A stretch of 64,000 bases of DNA, from the NCBI GenBank assembly GCA_038501625.1, contig JAZAYU010000359.1, forward strand, positions 421,447 to 485,446. The letters are read 5' to 3'. The position numbers and the translations under genes were made by a program. Below the pieces are notes generated by a model. The model saw only the letters and a list, made by a program, of their open reading frames with translations. It made no database searches and had not been told where the DNA came from. Shown here in pieces: positions 47,761-60,170 of this stretch (position 1 is the stretch's first letter; each line of letters opens with the position of its first letter). This DNA is from Corbicula japonica. Its lineage: Eukaryota > Mollusca > Bivalvia > Venerida > Cyrenidae.

Positions 47761-48954
47761 CATTAATGTACAATCAAATACACAGTGAATTAACAGTAGG
47801 CTTTACACAAACTGTGACAAAGTTTATGCACCACATATCTAACACAATATGACTGAACCTTAATCTCACAGAGAATAATGAAAGTTTGGCTTTTTATCTT
47901 CTGTGCTTTCTGTTGCCTAATTATTTCATTTGCATCATAAACTGCCATTTATAATAATGTTTCCTTTCAATATTATAAATAAATCAATACATAATAGTTT
48001 TCTATAAAGAATCTACAAAAGTTTAAAAGTTTCCCTCCTTTTTCAAATATAGAACAATAGCCTGGTATCAGTAAGCAAACCAGATTTCTGCTACTTCAAA
48101 GGTTACAACAGGATCGCAAATTAATGTTGTGACGTTATCTTTTTATGTTGTGATAATATTAACATTCCTGGCTAAAGTTATGAATGAAATATTTAGTGGA
48201 CTGATTGTCTTTTAAAACATATAGGAAAAAAAAGAATTTTAATTAAAGAACACAAAAACAAAAAAAAGAGGAATTAGTCCAAGATTTAAAGAAATTCACA
48301 GGAACCCTGAAAGGAAAAAATAGAAGTTCATAATCAGTGCAAAGGGAATCTCGTCTGCTGTAATGCAGTTACTCAATCTGTACAGGCTATATTAACTACA
48401 GTTTGTTATAACTACATGTAGCAGATAGCTTGTATGTAAAGCCACACCCCAAAATACTCACTGCAGAGGCAGCGACTGTTGCCGCTTTAAGGAATTTAAT
48501 TTGTAAGCAAACTAAAGCAATGATATATGATTTTGAAAGATGCATGATCAGTGAACTTACATTGTTTGTTTTTTCATAAAAAACACACCGGCGAAACTAA
48601 TATTTTCATCAAAATCTAATATGTTATCCTATTTCTATTTTAAACATAATGTTCATGTTTGGGATGAACAAGCATAAAATGTAGTGAGAAATTGAATAAT
48701 TTGACAACTGTTAGAGTTCTTGAAACTTGCGTGACAACTTTCAACATACTTTATATATGGTACTCATTGAAATAAAGCTGACTTCCTTGTTTATATTTAT
48801 TTTTGTAATGGTGTCGGCTGATATCCTTTTGCAGATATTAATTATGTCTACTCTGTGCAATATACTGGTGTTTGGAAGCCTTGTAATGACATTTTTAAAG
48901 TAACATATTATAATTTAATGATTTAATGAAGTACAGTACTGAAAATCAAGAAAT
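47761..48954. other. AT-rich stretch, nothing recognised
   Basis: No open frame, RNA gene or repeat that I can support. Confidence 0.4.
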
Positions 48955-49150
48955 TGACATTTTTCCGTTTCCACTCCGTTTCATTTCCATTTCAATTGGC
49001 ACCGTTTTCCGCTTCGCTTCCATTCCGTTTCCATTTCGATTAAAACGCTTTCAACGCTGCGTTTCCCGCGTTTTTTCCGATTCTATCGTTTCTTCCGTTT
49101 CTATCATTTCCAGCGTTCCATTTCCGCTTCCATGCGTTTTAACCGTTTCC
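48955..49150. repeat. Pyrimidine-rich degenerate (TTTCCG)n tract
   Basis: Nearly 200 bp in which TTTCCGTTTCCA-like phrases recur (TTTTCCGTTTCCACTCCG, TTCCATTTCAATTGGC, TTCCGCTTCCATGCG), with strong C+T bias on the + strand. The open frame through it (48926-49231) has a repetitive FPF/SIS composition typical of such tracts. Confidence 0.75.
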
Positions 49151-49205
49151 ACGGCTAAAAATGTTCGTCCAACAAATTTCAATACTGTTATAAATGTAAA
49201 GTGGA

Positions 49206-49520
49206 ATGAACCAATGCGAGAAACCGGATAATTGCATAAAGGCTATCAACAGACTCCACACTGACACCGTTGACGATTTTTCGTTTGAGGAGAAAATCAT
49301 CGCGGACAAGTTTTCAAAGGTCATCGTGATTCCACTGAGATTTTCGCTCTTTTCGCCTTTTCAAGCGGACACAAATTTGCAGGGAGTAATAAAAATTATC
49401 ATCGCAGGGATGTACCGCGTAAAAAGGAGGAGTTCTGACACTTTGAAAAGAAAATGTAAACAAAACTTCCGAAAACTTATTTTCAATGTAATGAATATAC
49501 TAATACGAACCATTTCCTGA
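49206..49520 (+). CDS. Hypothetical 104-codon frame after the pyrimidine tract
   Basis: ATG (GGAATGAACC context) followed by MNQCEKPDNCIKAINRLH and DDFSFEEKIIADKFSKVIVI. The first 60 codons are GC-richer than the surroundings and read like a soluble protein; the end is basic and ordinary. No family recognised, no flanking splice sites chosen. It may be an exon or a chance frame. Confidence 0.2.
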   Translation: MNQCEKPDNCIKAINRLHTDTVDDFSFEEKIIADKFSKVIVIPLRFSLFSPFQADTNLQGVIKIIIAGMYRVKRRSSDTLKRKCKQNFRKLIFNVMNILIRTIS

Positions 49521-51289
49521 CTATACTCTGAGTTAATCGATGTTACATTACCGTTCAAATAAATGACGTCGGTTTACCGTCGGCAGTAAAAAAACATGTA
49601 ACGTATAAAGTCTCTCTATTCTTGTTTCAAAAAGATTATTCATAACGTCAAACTAGTAACAATAAAGTAATTTTCCCAATATTTGTGTCATATAAGTGTG
49701 CAAGGTTTTCGTTGGTTTAGTAAATATAAAGTATAAACACTATTCTTGAAATGTAGTTAAGATAATCCTTACTTATGAGTGGTATTCATTCGCTCTTGCT
49801 TAAGATTTAGTTGTTCCTTAATAAGAGTCAAAATAAGAATGTCATAATGTACGTGTAAAATCCCTAACATTCCAATAATTTATCTGCCAAGGGCAAATGT
49901 TGCCATGCAAACTACCAGTGATACATTGTATCTACATCTTATAGGTTATAAAATTATCAAACTACTTACAAAGAAATATAGATGATCAATTATGAAATCA
50001 AGTTTTAAACTTTATTTGACACCAAACTTTAGAATTATATTACACAATTAATTTGTAAATTTAAATTCAAGCACGTTGTTATAAAATTTACAGAAGATTA
50101 TCATTTTTCAGCATGGTAACATTATCACTATACGTATGTCAAGCCAAATTAATTTATTGAATTATTAATGGGGAATTTTAAATATTTTTAAACATTTAAT
50201 AACTGATTCAGAATAATGTGAATTAGTATCATAAACGATACAGTTTAAGATTCATAATATGAACTAAGGCACTGCCTCTCTCGGAATCGACGAATCAAAC
50301 GTGATGTATATCGTATGTTTAACAGTAAAACAAAGAAACAAGTCATCATTTGTTGTTTTTTTTCTTTTAAACCAAAACTGATCAAGGTTGTAAGATCAAA
50401 CACTGCATCTTAGTGAGCTGAATGATTCTGTGAAGTTTAGAAGAATCCTTTGAGATGTTGAATACACCAGTTTGCGTGTAAACTCTTAGTTAAACAGCAC
50501 CAAAATGAGATCAAATTGCAAGGCTGACCGATGGTATAAGAAATGTAGATTCATACAAATCTGGTGAACAATGTAGATTGTAAAACATCATTTCACAACA
50601 CCTAAAATACCTAGTTTGAATATGGTGACACCGATGACAGAGCAAGTAACGAAGCTTGTCATATTCTTTGAATATTCAAGCTTGAAATTAACAAACATAC
50701 TTTTGGGTCTGAGGACTTAAGATAATACTATGAGTGACAGTAGAGGAATTTATTATCCGAATAGAATGAAACATTTAAATTAGTCCATGAAAAACAAATG
50801 CTGAAGGAGTATATTCCTATTTTCTATGGTTCCATTTAACAGCAAATTTTACTCATAACAAAATTATACTGATGGTGTTGTTCATTTACTGTTCTTCAAT
50901 GAGTTCTACATTTAAACGTTTTCGTATGTTTTGAGATCACAATAGCACAGTATAATTGTATAGACAATTCTTTTTCTTGTCAAGTGACATAAACTTACAA
51001 AGCAACACCCTCTATTGCAGGAATTAGTAGTGGAATATATGTAAATCGAATGTTCCCTCTACTGTCTAGAACAGTTAACCTGGTCTCCCCACAGCATTTC
51101 ATGTGAAGCTGTTTTCCTGAAATATTAAATTCAAAAGCAAATTAATTTATCTTCAAAATAATTTTATATCATATTGCTTTTATAAATTTATTTGTCGACT
51201 GTTAAAAATGATTTAAAATATTGAGACACAAAAATAAAATTTGTCAAATACATTGATTTTGTATGCTCTGATAATTACTTCAGGTATCC
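49521..51289. other. AT-rich stretch, nothing recognised
   Basis: No supported feature. Confidence 0.4.
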
Positions 51290-51520
51290 TGACTCCTGAC
51301 TTACTCTATGGAGACTCTTTAAATCACATGGACAACAGTATAGTTCCACGTCAGCCGAACATTTTTGGTGTCTGATCTGGATCTAAACTGGTTGCTTCTT
51401 GGTCAGAAATAACCTCATGAATCTAAACTTAAACAGTGTAGATCCTGATCAGCCTGCTGAAGTGGATATACATTGGTCACTAATGTGATAAAGGGTGTAT
51501 TCATGAAGTAAAATGTAAAA
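51290..51520. repeat. Palindromic MITE family, copy 4
   Basis: TTACTCTATGGAGAC..GTCTGATCTGGATCTAAACTGG..AACAGTGTAGATCCTGATCAGCC..TGTGATAAAGGGTGTATTCATGAAGTAAA. Its middle is in the reverse order compared with copies 2 and 5. A smaller relict lies at 51995-52080 (GCCATCTGATCTGGATTTAC). Confidence 0.75.
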
Positions 51521-52080
51521 AAAAAACTAACATAGTAACTTATATTCATGCACCGGTAGATTCAGTGTGATGTCTATTATACATTCATGCAGCTTTAACA
51601 AATGAAAATAAAGAAAATTATTGCAATTTATGCAAACCTTGTACCTGTTTACTATGGTAATGTTCATATTCTGTGCCATAGCTGTCTACCAATTCTGCAT
51701 AAGTATTCTATAAGCTTGGTGATACACATCTCTGAAAATAAATGTTTTATTTTAAATCTTCTCTGATAACTAGTAAGTCATACAGTATCTTTTGTGGCTT
51801 ATGAAGATGCACATAAATCATGTAAATTGCTGTTGCAGTTAACAGTGACCTATTGATACTGTTGCCATAATTTATTTATTACATGTAGACAGTGTCTTTT
51901 TATTGAAATCACATAAAAGGAAGATGGTAATGATGAAAAATTTCATGCCATCTTTAATTCCTACACAAGATAAAACCAGGGTGTTATCACATTTTAAAGA
52001 CCACACAAAGATGTGCCAGCTGATCTGAATCTACATCTATGCCATCTGATCTGGATTTACATGGGCTGACCATTTGTGGT

Positions 52081-54149
52081 AAAAACCATTTTAATACGCC
52101 GGAGAGGTTTTTGTTAAACATCGTTGTTAAACATCGTTGTATTCGACCCTTTCGGTAACTAAAAAATACGCATTTCTTATGCTTAAAATTGCAGATTTGA
52201 GGGAAAGAAATGTTAGAAAACCTTAAAAAAGGGTAGTAAAGTTTAAAACACATGATATAAAATGAAGTTTGACGTCTGCCAATGAAACGCTCGTTCACTT
52301 TTATTAATGTTCTTTCATGCCGATGCAACATTTTCTTGCCTGAAATTTAATAGATTTTTTAAATAACTGAACCTTATCCTACAAATTGAATGCACACCAT
52401 TCGGTTAATAGAGTTGTGCAATGTTCGTATTGATGTTTTTTTTTTTTTAAATGTACTGCTCTTTTTTACTCCAAAAAGTTCTTTCTTATTCTTATACAAT
52501 TAAGAACATATTCAAACATTGTTGTATAATGTTTTCACGTTTATCTCTTTATTTCTGAAAAAGGTTTAGTTCATTTAGTTTTACAATCAATTTTATATCA
52601 ATAAATAAATATATTGTTGGGTAAAACTTCTCGAGTTTTATTTAATTCAGTTCGGAGCGCCTTAAGTTACCATTATCATATAATCAGTGTCTCGGGTCTC
52701 AAACATTAATGTGACAATTAATTAGAATATTTAATCTCTAGTCAGTTTCCTAAAACAACAATTTTTACCCCCAGACCTCTTACAAACCTACAACTGAACT
52801 TCAAAAGGCCTTTATCACACCGCCAGCTGATCAAACCCAGTCTTGCTTATAAGATTACGTAACATGGTCATAAAACACCAGGCCTTTATCTTAATAAGCA
52901 TTGTTTGGATGACTGAACGGTGACTGGCTGAATACTAAGATGAAAGTTTAAAAAAGCTATAATTTCCATGCCAGCCGAAAACAATCATAAAGGATACGTG
53001 AAGTTATGTAAATAGGTAAAGTTGCACTTAATTATTAACTTAAAATCAATTAACTAAGATGATGGTTATTCTTTATACGTCTGTTTCACTTTTTTGGTTA
53101 ATGGTTAATTCGTCAATGCATTTAAATTCAAAAACACTTCGAGACTTTTTATTTACACTTTTAACGCTACGCTTTATTACCGCTTCTAAACCGGAACTAC
53201 CCAATCAGCAAGGGAAACCACTCTCAATGGAAGGGAACTCAGTATATCGGTAGGCCCCCAGTAACGTTTAAACTAGTCTACACTAAAAAAATTGAGCTAG
53301 CCCACGGACAAGCAATCAGATATTTTGAGATTGTCCGATACAAGTTTCAGCTTGTCCAAGAAGTCGGGCTTGTGGGTTTGTCCAGCCATGCACAGTCAGT
53401 TAAAGGAAGGGCAAATTATGTGCTGTTTGAGTGTTTGTACTGTTTATTAAGGGTAAATTAAAAAAAACCTCTCCAGTAGTCTAATTTTTCTCCTATTCCA
53501 GTTTCATGCTCTTTGAACCAGATTTGTCACGCATCTTTCATAGGTATACTTCAAACTGAAATACAAATTACAAAAAACAAATTTTATAAACGATATTATT
53601 TGCCCAATCCACCCATATACCTTCCGATGACTTAATTTATTTTCTTAGTGACAGACTTATTTAATGTCGCCGGACCGTCGGACCTGACCGGTAAAATTTT
53701 GACTGTCTGATGTGATTTCCAATTTTGTAGGACCGAATGTCCGTCAGAAATTTGATCTGCATATTCCAATTTTACTCGCTAAATTACAATTTTACTTGCT
53801 GTTTTAATTTGAGACTGTTCCGAGGGAAATGAGTGAGGATATCCGAATGAAATATTTTACGTATTTGTCATAATGACAATTTGTAGCACTGAAAAAAACA
53901 ACAACAAAACACCCTTAATACTGTGTTTTGCTTATTTAATGTGTTTAATGTTTCAGTCAGACAACATTTTACATCTTGTCTGACCTCATGTCTGACACTT
54001 TTTTACAACTTTCGGGAAGTCTGTAGCGATCATTACACTCAAACATCTGGACCAAGGCATGTGTACAAAAGCTCGACACAAACTATTGGACTGTGAAAAC
54101 TAATAAAATAAATAATTTTTCAAATTTATACAAATTAATTAATAGTCAA
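52081..54149. other. Unassigned stretch
   Basis: The minus frame 51987-52331 (114 codons) overlaps the MITE relict and is unrecognised. TTAAACATCGTTGT is duplicated at about 52114-52140. 53290-53390 (TTGTCCGATACAAG..CTTGTCCAAGAAGTC) and 53660-53755 (GTCGGACCTGACCGG..GTCCGTCAG) contain short repeated phrases of unknown origin. Confidence 0.35.
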
Positions 54150-54620
54150 GACGGCTTCACCATGCAACACATTTAAACTTGTGTTGAATTCCACTCGACG
54201 GCTCGCCATGTCGAGTTAATGATCCGTTGGGTTGAGCGAAGCGGCCGAAAGACTCGACCGGCAGGGCGAGTAAATTTTTCAGCAAAGCACACGACGTGCT
54301 TTCTTCGAAAAATGAAATATTTTCACTTTGTTTACAAAATGCAATTCGATTTCCGGAATTTCGGTCGATTTCCAGTGTAATAGGAACGTTTCTGATGTAA
54401 AGATAACAGCAGCGATTTATTTTTATCCTCATTGGGTTTCCCAAATCAGAACGAGGCTGCAAGTGCACCTTTTTTCCTGCTGTATGTCAAAACTTATGTA
54501 GAAACAAATGAAGATAACGCTTTTTACACAAGATACAGGTGATGATGAAAAGCGAGAGAGCGAGTGAGACAGTAAGAAAGAGATAGAATGAAAAGAAAAA
54601 CGAAAATTGAAACAGAAAAA
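54150..54620. other. Mixed-composition stretch with minus-strand frame
   Basis: The minus frame 54157-54468 (103 codons) has CACGGCTTC-type and TCGAC-rich pieces related to the tandem repeat that follows (ACTCGAC..GGCAGGGCGAG). Probably repeat-derived; no family recognised. Confidence 0.35.
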
Positions 54621-55217
54621 GTATTTTATTTAAAATGTAAGGGCGAGTGTACTTTCTGTAAGGATGAGTGCACTTACTCATTCACTCGACCTGCAGGGCA
54701 ATTGGGTCAACATAAATTTCTACACCTCTGTCAGAGCTATTATTCCTAAAATGTGAAATCAATAATAAGTGGTAAACACGGCTTCGCCGTGCTTCCTTTT
54801 TAAATTCAATCATTCTACACTATGCCTCATTTTTTTATAAAATGTAGCACTAATAATTTTTATTTGTTGTAAATGAAGCATTATTCAGATAGCATTTGGT
54901 AAACACAGCTTTACTGAAAGAGTATAGAGTATTTTATTTAAAACGTAAGGGCGAGTGTACTTTCTGTAAGGGCGAGTGCACTTATTCACTCGACCTGCAG
55001 GGCCAGTGGGTCAAAGAAAACTTTTACACCTCTGTCAGAGCAATTATTTCTAAATTCTGTAATAAATAATAAGTGGTAAACACGGCTTCGCCGTGCTTCC
55101 TATTTAAATCATTCTACACTCTGCCTCATTTTTTATGAAATGTAGCTCTAAAACTTTTTATTTGTTGTAAATGAAGCGTTATTGAGATAGCATTTGGTAA
55201 ACAAAGCTTTACTATGC
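54621..55217. repeat. 308-bp tandem duplication
   Basis: Units begin GTATTTTATTTAAAA(T/C)GTAAGGGCG at 54621 and 54929. Both contain TCACTCGACCTGCAGGGC, ACACCTCTGTCAGAGC, AATAATAAGTGGTAAACACGG, the hairpin CACGGCTTCGCCGTG, and AGATAGCATTTGGTAAACA. No coding content. Confidence 0.9.
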
Positions 55218-55764
55218 TTCAAACAACTTATATTAGCAGAGAAGCTTTATGCTATATCTGCAAACCTTGGGTTCGAGTCCTGATCATGAATACACATCTT
55301 CAAGCTGGTCAGATTTCATTTGACCAGTTCTGTCTTGTCTACAATATCCAGAGTTAATTCAACGCAATGCCTGACCGCTTTCCCACACCAAATTAAAACG
55401 AAAGCAATCGATATTACTATCAAATCTGCAATGTTAAACTTACTGTTCTTGTTGATGATTGCAGTAAAAAAAAATTAATTAAAACGTCGTAAATTTCCAA
55501 TGTTTAGAATGTTGTGGAAACCGGTGTAATTGTCACTTTGCCATTCTGTATTTTAATTAATTAACCAAAATTCGAACAAAAACCGTAATACGCATCGCTA
55601 CGGTGGAGTCTACTGTTTGACCCTAACACTGTGACAATATTAGGTTTAAATCAATGTAGAAACTTTAAGTTATTTACCTTTATTTTTTAGGCGAGTTTAA
55701 TCTTAATTGTTATCTAACATTATTATAGAAGAAGAACTTCTGAAAATGTGAATCGAGAAACAAA

Positions 55765-55794
55765 ATGGCGGCTTTTCAGTTTTTAAATCCGGAA
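55765..55794 (+). CDS. Candidate first coding exon (MAAFQFLNPE)
   Basis: CGAGAAACAAAATGGCGGCT holds an ATG in a good context that is also a YY1-like box (AAAATGGCGGC). Ten codons later, CCGGAA|GTAAGC is both a splice donor and an ETS-like site (CCGGAAGT). This combination is typical of starts of broadly expressed animal genes. No second exon was recognised, so the product is unknown. It may instead be only a promoter. Confidence 0.35.
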
Positions 55795-56469
55795 GTAAGC
55801 ACAAAAGAGTATTGCACCAGGATGAAAGTCACAATTATTAACTATTAACTATTGTTGCGTTTTGTTTTGTATTTGAAGCTTACATACGTATTCGAAAAGT
55901 AGTTTGTTTAGAACTGAAATTTTAGATACAAATATTTTATATTCTTAAGCTCATGTAAAGTCAGTGTTGTAATAATACAAAGTGACTTAGCTTTCTAGAG
56001 TTATAGTGGATATTTGTTCAGTATAAACAGAAAATATAATTGTACAATGACAACGGGAGGTAACCTCTACTTGACTTTCAAGAAAGTGCCTACTGTTGTT
56101 AAGTGAAAGGGAGATCACTTTTTTTCAAACTTGCTATTGCTGAATACTTTTATTTAGACGAAACGCAACTTGTAATAAATATTAGACCAGACGTCGTACA
56201 TTTGTATAAAATGCTGTTTTTTTCGTGTGTGTTACACATACTTTGAAACTAAAAATAAGCAACACAATCAGTAACAAGAACCATTATGATGCAATGCATC
56301 AAAGCCTGCGGGAGAAGGATTATCATGTAATTACAACAATGTAATCACACTGCTCTGACGAAATCTGAATGACGTTCTATAACTACACAAATCGGAACAT
56401 ACGCAGTGAAAAAGTCAACATCCCTGACCGATAGTACGAGCTTCTGTTGTTTTTAAAAGTCGTCACATG

Positions 56470-56720
56470 AAAAAAATCAAAGCACTGAAAGGGCTACAAG
56501 CCAGCGGAGCGTAAACATAATCAAAATAAAACACATAATGTTCAATGTAACAGGAATTCCGGTTTTATTCCAGTTATAAAGATTAATAATAACTAAACAG
56601 AATGAAGAAACTCCTATAGAAGACATGTTTAGTGCTTGCAACAATATGGGTTGCCTATGTTGAATGACATATAGATATGTGATATAAGTTAAATTGCAGT
56701 ACAATTTTCACTGTAAATAA
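56470..56720. repeat. Repeat shared with 17810-18110
   Basis: GCACTGAAAGGGCTACAAGCCAGCGGAGCGTAAACAT through ATATGGGTTGCCTATGTT and CACTGTAAATAAA. Relative to the other copy there is a ~50-bp extra segment around 56545-56600. Confidence 0.75.
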
Positions 56721-57079
56721 ACAAACCAAAAAAAAAACAACAAAAAAGAAGCTGTGTTTGAACAACACATATGCCCCGGTAGCAAAGTTTGTCATGATAC
56801 AAACTTAAAATGTTAGCACAAAGTTAAAACAGCAAGAAATCCCAAGTTAGTTCTAAATAATGGAAAAAAGAACTTTCTGGTGCCAGAATCTGAGCATAAA
56901 AAGAATTTTGAATAAAAATCAATTAATGTAACATATTTATAATCTAAGATTATAATGTACAGATTATTCATGACAAAATTGGGACAGTTACCGAATTTAA
57001 TGTAATGAATGCTCAGGCATTTAGTACAAACAGTGATGATGCAAGTATTTGGAGGGTGGGCATTTATTAGAGGCACATG

Positions 57080-57600
57080 ATTGAAATTGAGAAATATCCA
57101 ACTATAATATAATATATAAAACAGATAAACAATTTCTCTAAGTACAAAATGGGAAGCTGTTGTTACTTAACTTGTCAGGGTCATGACCTGTGACTGTTGA
57201 GTGTGTTAATTTCATTTTACTGTTCTTTGCAGAAAATGAGAAATATCCAACTTTCAGAAACAGGTTAACCATTTATCTCTTAGTATAAAATGGGGAGATA
57301 ACCCCAAGAATAAGCTAGCCAGAATTATATAACTTGTAAGCGTCATAAACTATGCACTGTTCAGTGATTGTGAAAACTTTAATGCCAATGCCCTTAGTAG
57401 AAATTGAGAAATATCCCACTTGCCGAAACAGGTTTACCATTAATCTCCAAGTAAATATTTGGGGAGATAATTCCAGAAAAAAGGTACTTAGAGTTATGTT
57501 TCTTGCCAATGCTCTTTGTAGAAATTGAGGGGGGTTGCAAAAAAACACCAATAGCTCAGATACAACAACCATTAAACGTTATCCAATTCAATAGTTGCTA
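57080..57600. repeat. ~155-bp tandem units ('TTGAGAAATATCC')
   Basis: Units near 57080, 57235, 57400 and 57520 share (A)TTGAGAAATATCCAACTT, GAAACAGGTT(A/T)ACCATTTATCTC, AATGGGGAGATAA and GCCAATGC(C/T)CTT. Similar 'GGGGAGATAA' units are familiar in bivalve repeats. The open frames here are unit echoes. Confidence 0.7.
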
Positions 57601-57679
57601 GAAATGGGAATAATTCACAAAATAAAACTGGTCAAAATATTAACAAAAGTAATTTTTGGGGAACTGTTTAAATAAATGA

Positions 57680-57775
57680 GAAAGGGAACATTAAAAGCAA
57701 TTGAACAGGACAAATACAAAAACATTACAGGTTACATGTAAGTTTGATCGAGCAATGCCAGGATCAAAATACGCT
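57680..57775. repeat. Reversed fragment of the 'GTTCGGTGGCTTTC' repeat
   Basis: GAAAGGGAACATTAAAAGCAATTGAACAGGACAAATAC..AGTTTGATCGAGC. Inverse of the copies at 31300, 43635 and 46400. Confidence 0.6.
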
Positions 57776-58507
57776 GCCCAGAATGCAAAGCACTGGGTTT
57801 ATGGAACTCAATACTTACACAAGTACCAATTTCGATGATAATGTTATATTTATGCTTTATAGCAATACATCAAAACTTAAAACAATGTCAATAGTCTTAT
57901 AAATGTCATTTAGTAAATGAAAGAGGCAAAACAATTTTTTGTGTTAGTCTTACAAGTATTGTATGGAAATTGTTGGGTTATAAAATTATATTTATTTCAT
58001 ATAATAATATTATTAAATCATATTTCTTTACCTTGTACTATGTTTCGTGATTATTTCCACTTTCAACGTAAATACACAGGGACCCCGTGAAAGGCTATTT
58101 GATCTTGGTTTCATGTATAACAATGTTTCAGAGGGAGCCAGGGTTACGTTAATGTAACCATATTTTAAGGAAGTGTCCAACCTTATAAATGAGATAAAGG
58201 GGCTCTTTATATTCATTTCATTAGCTAAAGCCTTTAACAGACACCCTTTCTCCACTGTTACATGTATCTGTCAACTCTATTTAATGCATGCACCACACCT
58301 TTGTGATCTATATCTACACTCTTTGAATCTTGATCAGGAAGTACATGTACCTAAAAGATCTAAACATTAACAGACTCTGATTAGCCAAACGGATATGCAT
58401 GTTGATATGGTCTAAACTTTTCACACATGGAATACAAGCTGTATGAATAGAGTAGACAAAAACATGGAACACTTGAGTTTTGCACAGAAAATCCATTTCT
58501 AACTTCA

Positions 58508-58742
58508 ACCCTTAACTCCATATATGCACCTTTATGGCAATAATAGGCAAACAGTGTAGATCTAGATCACCCTGCATCTCTTTGCTGTTTTGTCAGAATC
58601 TGCACTATTCACTTTCAGATTCATAAAGTTATTTCTGAACAAAACACGACCAATGTTTATCTGATCAGATGGCACAAATGTTCAGTCTGATCTGGATCTA
58701 CACTAGAAACATATGCAATGAAAGGCACATTTATTAGCAGAA
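58508..58742. repeat. Palindromic MITE family, copy 5
   Basis: CCCTTAACTCCATATATGCACC..AACAGTGTAGATCTAGATCA..GATCAGATGGCACAAATG..CTGATCTGGATCTACAC..AATGAAAGGCACATTTATTAG. The most regular copy of the family, good for a consensus. Confidence 0.8.
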
Positions 58743-58984
58743 AGGTGCTCTTGATCAATAATTTTTAGTTTTGCCCCTTAGAATGACATGAACAATCTTT
58801 TAAGTAAATATTATCATCTTCAACTAAAATTTCAGAAATTACTCTACATCATAAAGCTATTACAGCTACTATAACTAAGTTAATGCATATAATTTATATA
58901 ATTGTTCCTAGTTTGTCATCAGAAATAGTAATACGTCTATGTTCTTTCAATGCCATTTAGTTAACAAATTATTTTATTAGAAGA

Positions 58985-59520
58985 TATCATTTAGGGATTT
59001 CAAAAGATGCAGATTCTTGCATTTTGATGCAAGCATATTTGATTTTTTCACTTTTGACCCCCTGGCTAAGTTTAATATGTTCTTTTAAATATTTTTTTTT
59101 TATTCACAAATTTATCACATCTAATGAGCCAGTGACTGTTCTTTGCTCGTGAAAAGAGACTCTTCAGAGGTGCAGGGATTTCAATAGCTTTTAAAAACCA
59201 GGGGTTGTTTGTCCCTGTTGAGAGTTTTTAAGGGGTCATAATCAAATTGTTGCAAGTCATATCGTATGTTCAACTTGAACTTAACTACTTATAAAAGTGC
59301 TTTAACTTCATATATATGTTCGGTGGTCTAATAAGTATTAATTTTATAAATAAAATGCAATAGACACAATATTTATCCTTATTCTTGCAAAATTCGACCA
59401 TGTTTCCTTCATCAAAAGAACCCCAGCTCAAAATCAGGAACGGTCAAATGTAGAAAAAAACTAATTTGCTTGCATCAAAATGCAAGAATCTACATCTATT
59501 GATTCGGAAATCCTTGAGGC
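58985..59520. mobile_element. Element with ~45-bp inverted ends
   Basis: The left end has GGGATTTCAAAAGATGCAGATTCTTGC..TTTTGATGCAAGCA. The right end, reverse-complemented, has AAGGATTTCCGAATCAATAG then ATGTAGATTCTTGC..TTTTGATGCAAGCA. Interior non-coding, absent from the paralogous segment. Confidence 0.65.
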
Positions 59521-60170
59521 GGGAAAATTAAGTCTGACATAATTAATTAAAGTTAATTTTCAAGTTTAATCCAAACTGATCGTCATACATTTTCCCTGTA
59601 ATTGCGATAATTACCTGGCAAAAACTAGATTATTAAAAAATTAAATTTGCCAGTTTCTTTAATCCATGTGTGAAGTGGTCATATTGAAAAAAAAATATCA
59701 TTGAGACTTAGGAAGCTAGATTAAGCTATTCTAGTAAAAAAATATTTACCTTGTTAAGACGTGTAAACCTGGACGGTGTTTTACTGCCAGTGTGATACAG
59801 AACTTTGTTTTCCAAAGTGCTTGAAGAGTCTATCTTTAGTAAGACTACATCCTCACCAGAAAATGTAAACAATAATCAGATGTGTATTCATGCGGCTGGT
59901 TTTATACAAATCATTATACGCAAAATATGCCAAACTGTTTTAGTAAAGTTGATTGCACATTTATTCATACAATGACTGCACATATGCAATATTTGGAATA
60001 CAGTTTTAAACAGTTAAAACCCTTATGTCATGACCTTTCGAAATTACACTGTAATATTTTTTTGTCCATGTCTGTGTTTATTTGTAATCCTTTCAGGATT
60101 TCACGCACTATCTGTCATGTTATTACAACTTCCGAAAAACTCATTTTGCATCATTTTCATAACTTCCATA

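Larger units (their letters stand above)
58220..60170. repeat. Diverged segmental duplication, copy B
   Basis: Same orientation and order as 18990-21660, described there. Copy B contains the palindromic MITE at the shared place and an extra element (58985-59520) that copy A lacks. Confidence 0.7.

Noticed and set aside
55245..55310. GGGTTCGAGTCCTGATC resembling a tRNA B box
   Set aside because: No A box or acceptor stem pairs around it; not enough to call a tRNA or SINE.
56813..57572. Minus-strand frames of 85-87 codons
   Set aside because: They sit largely in or beside the 155-bp tandem units, with no recognisable domain.
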